NCBI RefSeq assembly: GCF_036898095.1 | Contig: NC_090726.1 | Location: 39,899,415 to 39,963,414, forward strand | From: Palaemon carinicauda | Taxonomy: Eukaryota > Arthropoda > Malacostraca > Decapoda > Palaemonidae | Direction of reading: 5' to 3' | DNA: 64,000 nt | In this document: positions 10,701-21,640 of the stretch, in pieces | Layout: every line of letters begins with the position of its first letter | How positions within the stretch are numbered: the first letter of the stretch is position 1 | Notes under the pieces: generated by a model | Databases searched by the model: none | The model's input: only the letters and a program-made list of their open reading frames with translations | Told to the model about the DNA's origin: nothing | Translations under genes and position numbers: made by a program

Positions 10701-11390
10701 CCATCACATAATCATCTACGTTGCTTGATTATAAGTTAGACCCCACTCTCTTAGTTCTACCTCTTCTGACTTTAACTATCCCATTGGCCTCCCTTTTATA
10801 AATATGATATCGTATGAGATCGAGTCATAAATAAATAAATATGAAAAACAACTGAATAAATAAAACATTCACTGTTGTATTGCATTTCCAAACCTTCTAA
10901 ATAAAATTTGGAACCCAAACCTGTGTTCTTATTGAAATATCTTTACTGAAGCTGATATTTTCAGTATTTACTATATTAATTAAAAAATCTACAATTTGCC
11001 TTAAGTGGAACTGTGCTTAATAGCGATTAAAGACAAGGGAATTACTTTACAAATAAGTCTTAATGGAGCCGATAACTCGAATGAACAAAATTATTTTTTT
11101 TAAATTCTTTGAGTAAAGAAACGATTCAAAGAAAACAGCTAAACGAAAACGTATCATAGAAAACGCATTACACCAGAGGAGACACTTTTATAGTTTTCCA
11201 ATTATGATAATGGACTCGGATATCGGTTTACCTTTACTGAAAAGTTACTGAACGAGAGTGGAAAATGAAATTTTCCCCCTGGGTCATGTCGAATTGTCTT
11301 GGTTGGTGAAAATGCATCTTGTGAATCTATGATACTTTACTTTAAGGGCTGTTTTCCTAATCCACTTGCTTCTGATACACTCGGGCACAT
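10701..11390. other. Unassigned spacer
   Basis: AT-rich unique-looking sequence. No gene or repeat was recognised. Confidence 0.4.
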
Positions 11391-11735
11391 TGTTCTATCT
11401 TCTCTTCCTTTTTTTAAAGTTTCTATAGTTTTATATATGAAATATCTAATTTTATGTTGTTACTGCTCTAAAGATATTTCATTTTGATTGTGTATTACCA
11501 CTCAGGCACTCTGTTCTATCTTACTTCTCTTCCTTTTTAAAGTTTCTATAGTTTTATATAAGAAATATCTAATTTAATGTTGTTACTGTTCTAAAGATAT
11601 TTAATTTTGATTGTGTATCACCTATTTTGTAGTTTGTTTATTTCCTTGTTTTCTTTCCTCACCGAGCTATTTTTCCTCGTTGGATCCCTTGGCCTTAAAG
11701 CATCTTGCTTTTCCAACTAGGGTTGTAACTTGGCT

Positions 11736-11796
<61 letters not shown>
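11391..11796 (+). mobile_element. LINE 3'-tail fragment with internal duplication
   Basis: Same LINE 3' end as at 8730-8970, with (AAT)n at about 11739-11794. Upstream, a segment of about 119 bp is tandemly duplicated (about 11391-11509 and 11510-11629; marker 'gttctatctt' then 'aaagtttctatagtttta'). No coding capacity remains. Confidence 0.75.
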
Positions 11797-12639
11797 TCGC
11801 ACATGGAAACCTTCTGACCTATGAGATCTGTTTGTCGTACACATTCCTAGGTATTTAGAATATCACACAGGGTATTCCACAATAATTCTTAACCTTAATA
11901 TCTTCAGTCTCTCCGATGTATAGTGGGAGCTTACTGTATAGTCTTGGGAGCATATTTGAAAACTCTAGAACCTGCAGTAGACATACATCTTGGTTCTCAT
12001 AATATGAAACCACCTATAACTATTGTCGTTAATGTAAATGTTTTTTTTTTACTCTACCAATCTATGACAGTGATCTGTTATTCATGGCATGTGACCGTGC
12101 TATTAGAAGTTTTAAAAAATTTTCCCGAAATAAAGACCAACGGGGCGGGCGAGCGCAGCTCTGCAGTATATGTACCGCTTGCCTGTACACAGGAGCAGTG
12201 ATGTTTAATGTTCTTTTGAGTGCGAAGCGAGCCACGGCGGATCAAAAAAACAGCTCGGTAGATCACATATTGGAAGAGCACCAACAAAATTTACCTTTAC
12301 ATAAATAAAATTGTGGTTAAATCACTACTCTTACTAACAGTTAACTTTCAAAAAATACTCCTACCTTGGTTAGCTAGATAACTGCAATCATTCTTCGTTT
12401 ACCCATATTTCATATCAGTTAAAAATCGTATAAATACATAACCTCGATAAGACACGAACAATAGAAGGAAATAAATTAATAACATTTCCGCTTGGCGTCT
12501 CGGAACCTGAGTTTGATTACGACAAAAGGAAATCGGGTAAAGTGAGAAAACGTTAATAGAGATATTAAAGGAAGTAAAAAGAAAAATAATAATCATTTTC
12601 TATCAATGAAACCTTCCAAGGAATTGTAAATTTGTAGAG
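11797..12639. other. Unassigned spacer
   Basis: Short open frames (60-92 codons) occur on both strands around 11923-12308 and 12399-12596, but none shows a domain, a signal or splice context that I can support. Confidence 0.4.
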
Positions 12640-13725
12640 CTCAATCAAGAGGGATTCGGACCTCGATCCAATGACCTTCGAATCAAGAAGGATTCGAACA
12701 TCGATCCAATGACCTTCGAATCAAGAAGGATTCGAACCTTGATCCAATGACCTTCGAATAAAAAAGGATTCGAACCTCGATCCAGCGACGTTCGAATCAA
12801 GAATCGATCCAGCGACGTGCGGATCAAGAATTGATCCAGCTACGTTCGAATCAAGAATCGATCTATCTACGTTCGAATCAAGAATCGATCTAGCTACGTT
12901 CGAATCAAGAATCGATCCAGAGACGTTCGAATCAAGAATCGATCCAGAGACGTTCGAATCAAGAATCGATCCAGAGACGTTCGAATCAAGAATCGATCCA
13001 GCGACGTGCGGATCAAGAATTGATCCAGCTACGTTCGAATCAAGAATCGATCTAGCTACGTTCGAATCAAGAATCGATCCAGCGACGTTTGAATCAAGAA
13101 TCGATCCAGAGACGTTCGAATCAAGAATCGATCCAGAGACGTTCAAATCAAGAATCGATCCAGCTACGTTCGAATCAAGAATCGATCCAGCTACGTTCGA
13201 ATCAAGAATCGATCCAGCTACGTTCGAATCAAGAATCGATCCAGCGACGTTCGAATCAAGAATCGATCCAGCGACGTTCGAATTAAGAATCGATCCAGCT
13301 ACGCTCGAATCAAGAATCGATCCAGCTACGTTCGAATCAAGAATCGATCCAGCGACGTTCAAATAAAAAATCGATCCAGCGACATTCGAATCAAGAATCG
13401 ATCCAGCTACATTCGAATCAAGGAGGATTCGAGCCTTCATCCAGCCACGTTTGAATCAATAATGATTCTAACCTGAATCCACGGACGTTCCAATCTCGAG
13501 CCAGTGACGTTCAAATCAACAAGGATTCAAACCTCGATCCAAGGACCTAGGAATCAAGAAGGATTCGAACCTCGATCCAAGGACCTAGGAATCAAGAAGG
13601 ATTCGAACCTCGATCCAGCAACGTTCGAATCAAGAAGAATTCGAACCTCAATCCATCCACATCCAAATCAAGGGGGACTTGAGCCTCGATCCAACGATGT
13701 TCGATTCCTGAAGGATTTAAACGAA
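12640..13725. repeat. Nested minisatellite: 27-bp core between 38-bp units
   Basis: The central array (about 12790-13420) has roughly two dozen units of 27 bp ('cgttcgaatcaagaatcgat' plus 'ccagcta' or 'ccagcga'). The flanks (about 12640-12790 and 13410-13720) use a 38-bp version of the same unit with 11 extra bases ('aggattcgaac'); marker positions 12664, 12702, 12740 and 12778 are 38 bp apart. Because 27 is a multiple of three, a 239-codon minus-strand frame (12721-13440) reads as a nine-residue repeat. I regard it as non-coding. Confidence 0.9.
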
Positions 13726-13904
13726 GATGTGATATGCATAATTAAAAAAAAAATATATAAATAGGTAGAAGAAAACTTGAACCAAAAAAATAATAAGAGT
13801 GCAGACATCCGCCACGGCAACTTATTTCTCGAAACCAGCTTGCCTTTCCCAGAATCAATTTAGACCGTAAGCGTATTTGAAGTCTGTGTGACAACCATAT
13901 GCAA

Positions 13905-14265
13905 ACTTGGGGTTCAGGTTAGGGTTAATTCGGTGACATCTTGCTCGACCTTGACCTTGACCTTTGACTTAGGAGTTCCAAAATTTTATCACTTCCACGT
14001 CTCAAATTAACAATTAATCCCTAAAAGTTTCACTACTCTATGAGTAAAATTGTGCCCATGAAGTTGTTCACAACCAAACAAACAAACAAGCAGACAAAAT
14101 TGACCTTGACCTTTGACCTAGACTTTCGAAATTGAATCAGTTCCACGTTTTAACATAATAATTAATCCCTAAAAGTTTCACTACTCTAGGAGCAAAATTG
14201 TGGCCAGGAATTTGTAAACAAACACACAGACAAACGAGGACGAAAACCTAACCTCCTCCCAACTC
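13905..14265 (+). repeat. Dispersed GACCTTGACC repeat, two tandem copies
   Basis: Two successive copies (about 13945-14095 and 14100-14240) contain 'gaccttgacctttgac', 'ttccacgt', 'attaatccctaaaagtttca' and 'ctactct', ending in CAAACAAACA-type runs. The family is the reverse complement of the repeat at 9300-9790. Confidence 0.6.
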
Positions 14266-14523
14266 CATTGAAGGAGATAATAATAAGAAATCTAAAACCA
14301 TCAGCTGAACGAATAAATTTGGATGTTGTTGACGCTAACAGAAATAAATCTCTGGCCGTCAGAGACAGAAATAATAACTCGACGATGGCAAACCGAGCGG
14401 ATAATGGAATCCACCCGTTATTGACAGCCTTATTGAGGGAGGCGCTGCAGAAGACCAGGCCAAATATTGCATCGCTCGCAGTGGACAGAAAAAAAAAGCG
14501 TTATTACATAGGGAGTCGTCAGC

Positions 14524-14524
<1 letters not shown>
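14266..14524. other. Unassigned spacer
   Basis: A 113-codon plus-strand frame (14268-14609) enters the adjacent (GA)n. Its first 85 residues are not low-complexity but show no motif I recognise. It may be an exon or transposon fragment. Confidence 0.3.
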
Positions 14525-14580
<56 letters not shown>

Positions 14581-14620
14581 GAGAGAGAGAGAGAGAGAGA
14601 TATTTATGATTACTTAGGTC
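14525..14620. repeat. (GA)n microsatellite
   Basis: GA dinucleotides with a few GGA interruptions up to about 14600. Confidence 0.95.
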
Positions 14621-14762
14621 CTGTTTCACATACTTGAAAGAAAATTGAATGTGTGTGAGGGGCAGATGAAGATGGTTTGGGCATGCTATTCGCACTCCCC
14701 AAGAGAGATTAGTTCACCAGACTTTCAACTAGGCTCCTCAAGGCACTAGAAGAGTTGGAAGA

Positions 14763-14845
<83 letters not shown>
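14621..14845 (+). mobile_element. LINE C-terminal fragment (first copy) plus (CA)n(GA)n
   Basis: The first 140 bp is a diverged duplicate of 14846-14993 (markers 'ctgtttcacatactt', 'atggtttgggcatgctatt', 'aggcactagaagagttgga'). It then breaks off into (CA)n and (GA)n. In translation it keeps the RWFGHA-type motif of a LINE reverse-transcriptase tail. Confidence 0.6.
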
Positions 14846-14846
<1 letters not shown>

Positions 14847-15140
14847 TGTTTCACATACTTCAAAGAAAATTGATTGTGTGTGTGTGTGTGAGGGGTAGAT
14901 GGAGATGGTTTGGGCATGCTATTCACACTCCCCAAGAGAGATTAGTTCACCAGACTTTCAGCTGGGCTCCTCAAGGCACTAGAAGAGTTGGAACACCCAG
15001 ACCTACATGGGTGAGGACTATGAAGCGTGAAGTAGGGAGTGACGAATGGAGAAACTCAAGATAGAAACGACTGGCGAAATCTAACTGAGGCCCTTTGCGT
15101 CAATAGGCGTGGGAGGAGATGATGATGATGATGATGACGG
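14846..15140 (+). pseudogene. 3' end of a LINE ORF2, with (GAT)n tail
   Basis: The plus-strand reading contains R-W-x-W-F-G-H-A, then a W-x-P-Q-G-x-R-R-x-G-x-P-x-x-T-W block, and ends D-R-N-D-W-R-N-L-T-E-A-L-C before (GAT)n. This order is typical of the extreme C-terminus of LINE reverse transcriptases of the kind often mis-annotated as craniofacial development protein 2-like. Upstream domains are missing. It is a different LINE family from the (AAT)n-tailed one. Confidence 0.65.
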
Positions 15141-15141
15141 G

Positions 15142-15195
<54 letters not shown>
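15141..15195. repeat. (GT)n(GA)n microsatellite
   Basis: About 25 bp GT followed by about 28 bp GA. Confidence 0.9.
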
Positions 15196-15335
15196 CCTCT
15201 TCTAGGCTATACACCACTTCTCTTTGCACGTCTGGGGAAACTGAGCTAGTAAGAGAATTTTCTGTTCTATCGGAGGGAGTATCCTAAGGGAAATCTTCAA
15301 GCAAGGTCAGAGGTGCTGTTCCCTTACAAACAGCC

Positions 15336-15342
15336 TTGAGCT

Positions 15343-15395
<53 letters not shown>

Positions 15396-15479
15396 AGTTA
15401 CGACCTTGTTTTCTTTCCTCTTATGAGTGAATTATCTCCGTGTTTTAATACCAGAAATGATATACGATATTAACTCCAG

Positions 15480-15549
<70 letters not shown>

Positions 15550-15632
15550 GTTACGACCTTGTTTTCTTTCCTCTTATGAGTGAATTATCTTCGTGTTTTA
15601 ATACCAGAAATGATATACGATATTAACTCCAG

Positions 15633-15704
<72 letters not shown>

Positions 15705-15791
15705 GAGTTACGACCTTGTTTTCTTTCCTCTTACGAATGAATTATCTCCGTGTTTTAATAACAGAAATGATATACGATAGGAACTCCAGGG

Positions 15792-15855
<64 letters not shown>

Positions 15856-15951
15856 GTTACGACCACCTTGTTTTCTTTCCTCTTATGAATTAATTAATTA
15901 TCTTCGTGTTTCAATATGAGAAAAAGATTTACGATGGTAACTCTGAGGGGA

Positions 15952-16032
<81 letters not shown>

Positions 16033-16121
16033 GAGTTACAACCTTATTTTCTTTCCTCTTATGAATGAATCATTTTCGTTTCATAATATAAGAAAAGATG
16101 TACGATAGTAACTCTCCAGGG

Positions 16122-16182
<61 letters not shown>
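15336..16182. repeat. Higher-order satellite: (TC)n blocks and a conserved 90-bp linker
   Basis: Six (TC)n blocks of 50-80 bp alternate with five copies of a linker of about 90-100 bp: 'gttacgaccttgttttcttt', 'cctcttatga', 'attatct' and 'atatacgat', then 'aactccagg'. Linkers lie at about 15395-15482, 15550-15637, 15704-15793, 15855-15954 and 16031-16125. Linkers diverge progressively to the right. Confidence 0.9.
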
Positions 16183-16188
<6 letters not shown>

Positions 16189-16416
16189 GCATTCAGGAAG
16201 CTTTAAAGATTTAAAATCCCACATATCTGTTAACATAATGAAACATGATTTTCATCCATAAATTTATGAGGAGTGACTTCTGTGCAATATGAATACTGAC
16301 TTCAAACTCTCCAATAACATAAATAAGAAATGTTCTGATTTTTATTGTGTTTAAACCATGAGACCTAGTTAAATAAATTCACGAAAGGAAAACTAAATTA
16401 GAGTTAAATATAAATT

Positions 16417-16470
<54 letters not shown>

Positions 16471-16789
16471 TCCACAGTCAGGGTTTACTCTAAGGAAAAT
16501 TTACGACTGCAAAAACACTGATGAGTTTAGTACCCTTCACTGTTTAAGATATATGTAATGTGAAATGTGGTAGTCTTTATCATATATTATGATTTATGTA
16601 CTATGTATGATTGCATTATATTGTAAGATTAATAAAAAAAAAAAGTTCAGGTTAACAATCAGTGACTTCCATTGTAGTTCCTCTCTACTTTATGACACCC
16701 TAGCCATGCAAATTCAAACAAAGTATATTATCATTATTAATAAAAGGGCATTTACCAGCTCAATGAGTTAAGTTCGACTCTTACAGACT
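16183..16789. other. Spacer with poly-A run
   Basis: Contains an uninterrupted A run of about 48 bp at 16421-16467. No gene was recognised. Confidence 0.5.
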
Positions 16790-18235
16790 TGGCCTCAAAG
16801 TACAAATTTACAACAGTATAAAATCTGGATTTACAACTGCGCAAATCTGGATTTACAACTGCATAAAATCTGGATTTACAACTGCATAAAATCTGGATTT
16901 ACAACTACACAAATCTGGACTTACAACTGCACAAATCTGAACTTACAACTGCACAAAATCTGGACTTACAACTGCACAAAATCTGGATTTACAACTCCAC
17001 AAATCTGGATTTACAACTGCATAAAATCTGGATTTACAACTGAACAAATTTGGACTTAAAACTGCACAAATCTGGACTTACAACTTCACAAAATCTGGAC
17101 TTACAACTTCACAAAATCTGGACTTACAACTGCATAAATCTAGACTTACAACTGCATAAATCTGGACTTACAACTGCATAAATCTGGACTTACAACTGCA
17201 TAAATCTAGACTTACAACTGCATAAATCTGGACTTACAACTGCATAAATCTGGACTTACAACTGCATAAATCTAGACTTACAACTGCACAAAATCCGGAC
17301 TTACAACTGCATAAATCTAGACTTAAAACTGCATAAATCTGGACTTACAACTGCATAAATCTGGACTTACAACTGCATAAATCTAGACTTACAACTGCAC
17401 AAAATCCGGACTTACAACTGCATAAGTCTGGACTCACAACTGCACAAATTTGGATTTACAACTGCACAAAAACCTGGACTTACAACTGCATAAATCTGGA
17501 TTTACAACTGCACAAAATCTGAACTTACAACTGCATAAATCTGGACTTACAACTGCACAAAATCCGGACTTACAACTGCATAAATCTGGACTTACAACTG
17601 CACAAATCTGGATTTACAAGTGCACAAAAGGGGTACAATTGCACAAAATCTGAACTTACAACTGCATAAATCTGGATTTACAACTGCATAAAAGGGCCAC
17701 AACTGCACACATCTGGATTTACAACTGCACAAAAGGGGTACAAGTGCACAAAATCTGGACTTACAGTTGCAGAAATCTGGACTTAAAACTGCACAAAGGG
17801 CCACAACTGCACAAAATCTGGACTTACAATTGCATAAATGTAGACTTACAACTGCACAAAATCTAGACTTACAACTGGACAAAATTTGGACTTACAACTG
17901 CATAAAATATGGACTTACAACTGCATAAATCTAGACTTACAACTGCACAAATCTGGACTTACAGCTGCAAAAAAAAAGGGGTTCAACTTCACAAAATCTG
18001 AACTTGCAACTGCAAAAATGGGGTACAACTGCACAAAATCTGGACTTACAACAGCACAAATCTGAACTTACAACTGCACAAACTCTAGACTTATAACTGC
18101 AAAAAAGGGGTTCAACTACACAAAATCTGAACTTACAACTGCAAAAAAATGGGGTACAACTGCACAAAATCGGGACTTACAGCTGCATAAATCTGGATTT
18201 AAAACTTCAACAAATGGGTATAACTGCACGTTAGA
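16790..18235. repeat. 1.4-kb minisatellite, 22-24 bp unit (ACAACTGCATAAATCTGG)
   Basis: The unit is 'tacaactgcataaatctgga' plus 'ct' or 'tt', with length variants of 22, 23 and 24 bp (CACAAAATC versus CATAAATC) and interspersed 'aaaggggtac' variants from about 17625 onward. Open frames of 66-96 codons on either strand (for example 17592-17882) are repeat artefacts with Cys/Lys-rich or Leu/His/Lys-rich periodicity. Confidence 0.9.
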
Positions 18236-18648
18236 ATAAACCATGCTTCTACTGAAAAAAGGGACTTACCTTATTAACTTGACAACAGCAGCAATGGTAT
18301 GGACAAGACTTCGCTTCAGATGGGCCATTGTGTCCAAAAGGGATCTGTCAAAAAACGCAAAATGTAAATTAATAATTTGCCTTTGATGATACTGATTCCT
18401 ACTGATACTATAGTCCATTTATTTTATAGTATAGAAATAATAAAAAAAAGTAAATACCCAAAAGTAAACATCCAATGGACCTTAAAAATATAAATTGAAA
18501 AAAATCTACTATTAACTTGTAAAACAATGTTGATAACTTATAAGGCAAAAGGTATTTATGAAGTGTAAATACTTATATGATACATAAATATATTACAAAT
18601 CATGTCGACAAGAGAATAGTTACAAATGGTTTCAAATTATTGGTACCA

Positions 18649-18649
<1 letters not shown>
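18236..18649. other. Unassigned spacer
   Basis: AT-rich sequence. No gene was recognised. Confidence 0.4.

Positions 18650-18726
<77 letters not shown>
18650..18726. repeat. (AT)n microsatellite
   Basis: About 75 bp of pure AT dinucleotide. Confidence 0.97.
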
Positions 18727-18729
<3 letters not shown>

Positions 18730-18759
18730 GCCCCATGATTACACAAGGTTCCACTATAC

Positions 18760-19225
18760 ATTCTAAAGACTGAAGATAGAAATCATATGACTGATAAGAC
18801 ATTAAATGACTGATAAGACATCATGCAACTAATAAGACATCGTGACTGATAAGACTTCAGATGACAGACATCATACAATTAATAAGACATTGTGACTGAT
18901 AAGACACCTGATAACTGATAAGACATATGACTGATAAGACATCTTATGACTAATAAGACATCTTATGACTAATAAGACATCTTATGACTGATAAGACATT
19001 ATACAACTAATAAGCAAAGTGACTGATAGGACATTATACAACTTATAAGATATCGTGACTAATAAGACATCACATGACTGATAAAAGACACCATATGACT
19101 GATGTGACATCATGTGACTGATAAGAGCATGGCTAAGAAGACATCACATGACTGATAAGACATCATACGACTGATAAGACATCGCATGACTGATAAAAGT
19201 CATCATACAACTGATTAAACATATG
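18760..19225. repeat. Minisatellite, 'gactgataagacatca' unit
   Basis: About two dozen variants of 'gactgataagacatcatat', with unit length drifting between about 14 and 21 bp and ACTAATAAG variants. No coding potential. Confidence 0.9.
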
Positions 19226-19306
19226 ATTGATAAATTTAAGACCTGAGAACAAAGTCGTAGAAAAAATGTCATAATAAAACATTAAAGGTAAAAAGGGGAT
19301 TCTTTG

Positions 19307-19309
<3 letters not shown>

Positions 19310-19378
<69 letters not shown>
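19310..19378. repeat. (GA)n microsatellite
   Basis: About 69 bp of pure GA. Confidence 0.97.
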
Positions 19379-19382
<4 letters not shown>

Positions 19383-19685
19383 ACCAACCGTAATGATTTT
19401 CCAACCGACGAAAGACTGGGCTATATTGCGCCCAAGCTCGGCTAAACTCTAGACCTATTCCGTTTCTTCTTTCCACAGAAATCTCTTTAAATTTCGTTTG
19501 ATTTCAGTTTTATTGAGCATTATTGAACAGAATAATGCATTATATTAATTTTTCTAATGTTATATTTATATATTAAATTGTGGAATACATTCATGTTCAA
19601 TGAAATAAAAGGATGATTAGTAATTCTTTACTTTTGTTCCACTTAAACAAAGGGCCTTACTTATGTACTTTGCCGCTACTTGTAT
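19379..19685. other. Unassigned spacer
   Basis: No feature recognised. Confidence 0.4.
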
Positions 19686-19704
19686 GTGTGTATATATACA
19701 GTAT

Positions 19705-19785
<81 letters not shown>
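19686..19785. repeat. (CA)n(TA)n microsatellite
   Basis: GTATATATAC/CACACA followed by about 60 bp of TA. Confidence 0.95.
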
Positions 19786-19787
<2 letters not shown>

Positions 19788-19799
19788 GTTGAGAAATTT

Positions 19800-20030
19800 A
19801 AATTTTAAATTTCAAATTCTAGTGTTTTGCTCAACACAGAATTCCATTTTCCTCTAGTAACTTTCAGGATCAATTTTTAATTAATATTTAAATTCAATTG
19901 TTATTTTAAAGTTTTTTTATCTAATAGAATCTACAGAGTTCCATTTTCGCCTCGTAACTTTCATGATAAATGTTTAATTAATATTTATGTTCAATTGTTA
20001 TTTTAAAGATTTATTATCCAACAGAATGGT
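19800..20030. repeat. Imperfect tandem duplication, about 110 bp
   Basis: Two copies share 'agaattccattttcctc' or 'agagttccattttcgcctc', 'gtaactttca', 'tttaattaatattta', 'ttcaattgttattttaaag' and 'atc..a..agaat', in that order. Nothing coding. Confidence 0.65.
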
Positions 20031-20344
20031 ACTCAAAGCAGTTTCAAACAGTCTATGTTTAAGTTTACTGGTAGGCAGATGTATGTGTAGGCCTATAGGG
20101 TACTAACCCCAAAGTTAAGCTGTGACTACCAGCCCAAGCTTTCTGTGTATGTTTCAAATGAATCCAGTTATTTCATAAAAGGTCAAGTGCAGTTGCTAAC
20201 TTTATTCATTAATTATATCTAGAAACATTTTCAGTTCATTCAACCAGTACAGCAACTGTCATAGGTTTTGTAGGCCTAGGGCCAGGAATTTTTACAAATA
20301 GTCACTAAAGGTTTAAAGTTAAAGTTGTCTGGTTTCAGTTCCAC

Positions 20345-20535
20345 TTTTATCAGAATAGATGCTCACTAGAACGTCAGCCCGCAAGCGGGCCCCCCCCCCT
20401 TGTGGTGCCCAACCACAGCAGTGGCCTCCCCAGTATACAGCCTAAACTCATGGCCCTGGGCGGGGATCGATCTGCTGTCATGCGAATGCTAGGCGAACGC
20501 GTTACCACTGTACTAGCCAAGTCAGGGAATATTCT
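20345..20535 (-). repeat. tRNA-like SINE head, second family
   Basis: On the minus strand, 'ttggctagtacagtggtaac' resembles a tRNA D-arm/A-box and 'gatcgatccccgccc' a degenerate B-box/T-arm, with 'cgcctagcattcgc' where an anticodon arm would lie (AGC in the anticodon position, so alanine-like). The stems do not pair well and no CCA-adjacent acceptor stem is seen, so it is a tRNA-derived repeat rather than a functional tRNA gene. It is unrelated in sequence to the common SINE in this window. Confidence 0.5.
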
Positions 20536-20609
20536 GAATGCACGAGAATGGGAAAATATTACCCCTAACACCACCTCATAAATAATGATGGGTAAATATA
20601 TGATACTTT

Positions 20610-20965
20610 AATTCCTATTATATTATCATTATAAATTATTAAGCTACAACCCTAGTTGGAAAAGCAGGATGCTATAAGCCTAGGGTCTCAAACAGGGAAA
20701 ATAGCCCAGTGAGGAAAGGAAACAAGGAAAAGTAAAATATTTTAAGAACGGTAACATTAAAATAAGTATTTCCTATATAAACTATAAAAAACTTTAACAA
20801 AACAAGAGGAAGAGAAATAAGATAAATAGTGTGCCCAAGTGTACGCTCAAACAAGAGAACTCTAACCCAAAACAGTGGAAGACCATGGTACAGAGGCTAT
20901 GGCACTACCCAAGACTAGAAAACAATCGTTTGATTTTGGAGTGTCCTTCTCCTAGAAGAGCTGAA
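20610..20965 (-). mobile_element. LINE 3'-tail fragment
   Basis: Reverse copy of the same LINE 3' end as at 8730-8970 and 57756-57900: 'aagctacaaccctagttgga', 'aaagcaggatgctataagcc', 'aatagcccagtgaggaaagg'. It continues through 'ggagtgtccttctcctagaa', a block shared with 52758-53100. The (ATT)n tail is degenerate here. Confidence 0.75.
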
Positions 20966-21149
20966 TACATGAACCATATGTTTATCCTCCTCCCCATATA
21001 AAAACAATTATGGGAATTTCCTGTGGGAAACCGGGGTTTGGGGTGGAAAAAAGTAAAAAACAAGTGATCTGCAGGAATATTAATGGTTAGAAATGCATAA
21101 TAAGCACAAGATAACCAGTTGGAAAATATAACGTTCATTTAAGTGGCAG

Positions 21150-21640
21150 GAAACTAAAGTATAATTAATCCATAATTCAAATGACGTCCCTCAGATGGTT
21201 TGTGCTCCATCGTGGTTCAATCGTAAATAAACATTATCTTAATGGTCCTCTGCTCTAACAAGTGATATATGGATATGCTGAGCCAGCATACAATGTGGGT
21301 CATTATTAAAGTATCATAATTACCTTTAATTTACATCATATTACTCAAATGGTTCATGCTCCACCTTGGCTCGCTTCGGTGGCAAATCAACATTATCTTA
21401 ATGCTCCATTGTTCCGGCAAGTGGTACTTAGATATGCTAAGCACGCCATCCGCGTTAGTCACTCTTAAAGTATCATAATTACCTTTAATTTATATTACTA
21501 TGCTCAAATACTTTTGCTCTGCCGTGACTTGCTACGCTTGTAAATTACAGTACAGTATGTCATTGCTCCTCTGTTCTGGTAAGCGGTACATGGATGAGCT
21601 ACGCGTGCCAAACATGCGGGTCACCATTTCAGGGATATTT
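21150..21640. repeat. Three tandem copies of a 160-bp repeat
   Basis: Each copy runs 'ctcaaatggtt..tgctcc', 'cattatcttaatg', 'ctc..tgttc', 'aagtggta', 'gatatgct', 'gtcac', 'agtatcataattacctttaa'. The marker 'tatcataattacctttaat' recurs about 160 bp apart. A single copy lies at about 31930-32105. Confidence 0.7.

Noticed and set aside
12721..13440. 239-residue repeat protein on the minus strand
   Set aside because: The frame follows from a 27-bp (9-codon) minisatellite; flanking 38-bp units break it, and no start context or domain is present.
17592..18167. Cysteine-rich repeat peptides on the minus strand
   Set aside because: Products of the 22-24 bp minisatellite; the cysteines come from GCA/TGC in the repeat unit.
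18760..19225. Regulatory array of GATA sites ('tgataag')
   Set aside because: GATAAG recurs because it is part of a minisatellite unit; there is no adjacent gene or promoter to support a regulatory role.
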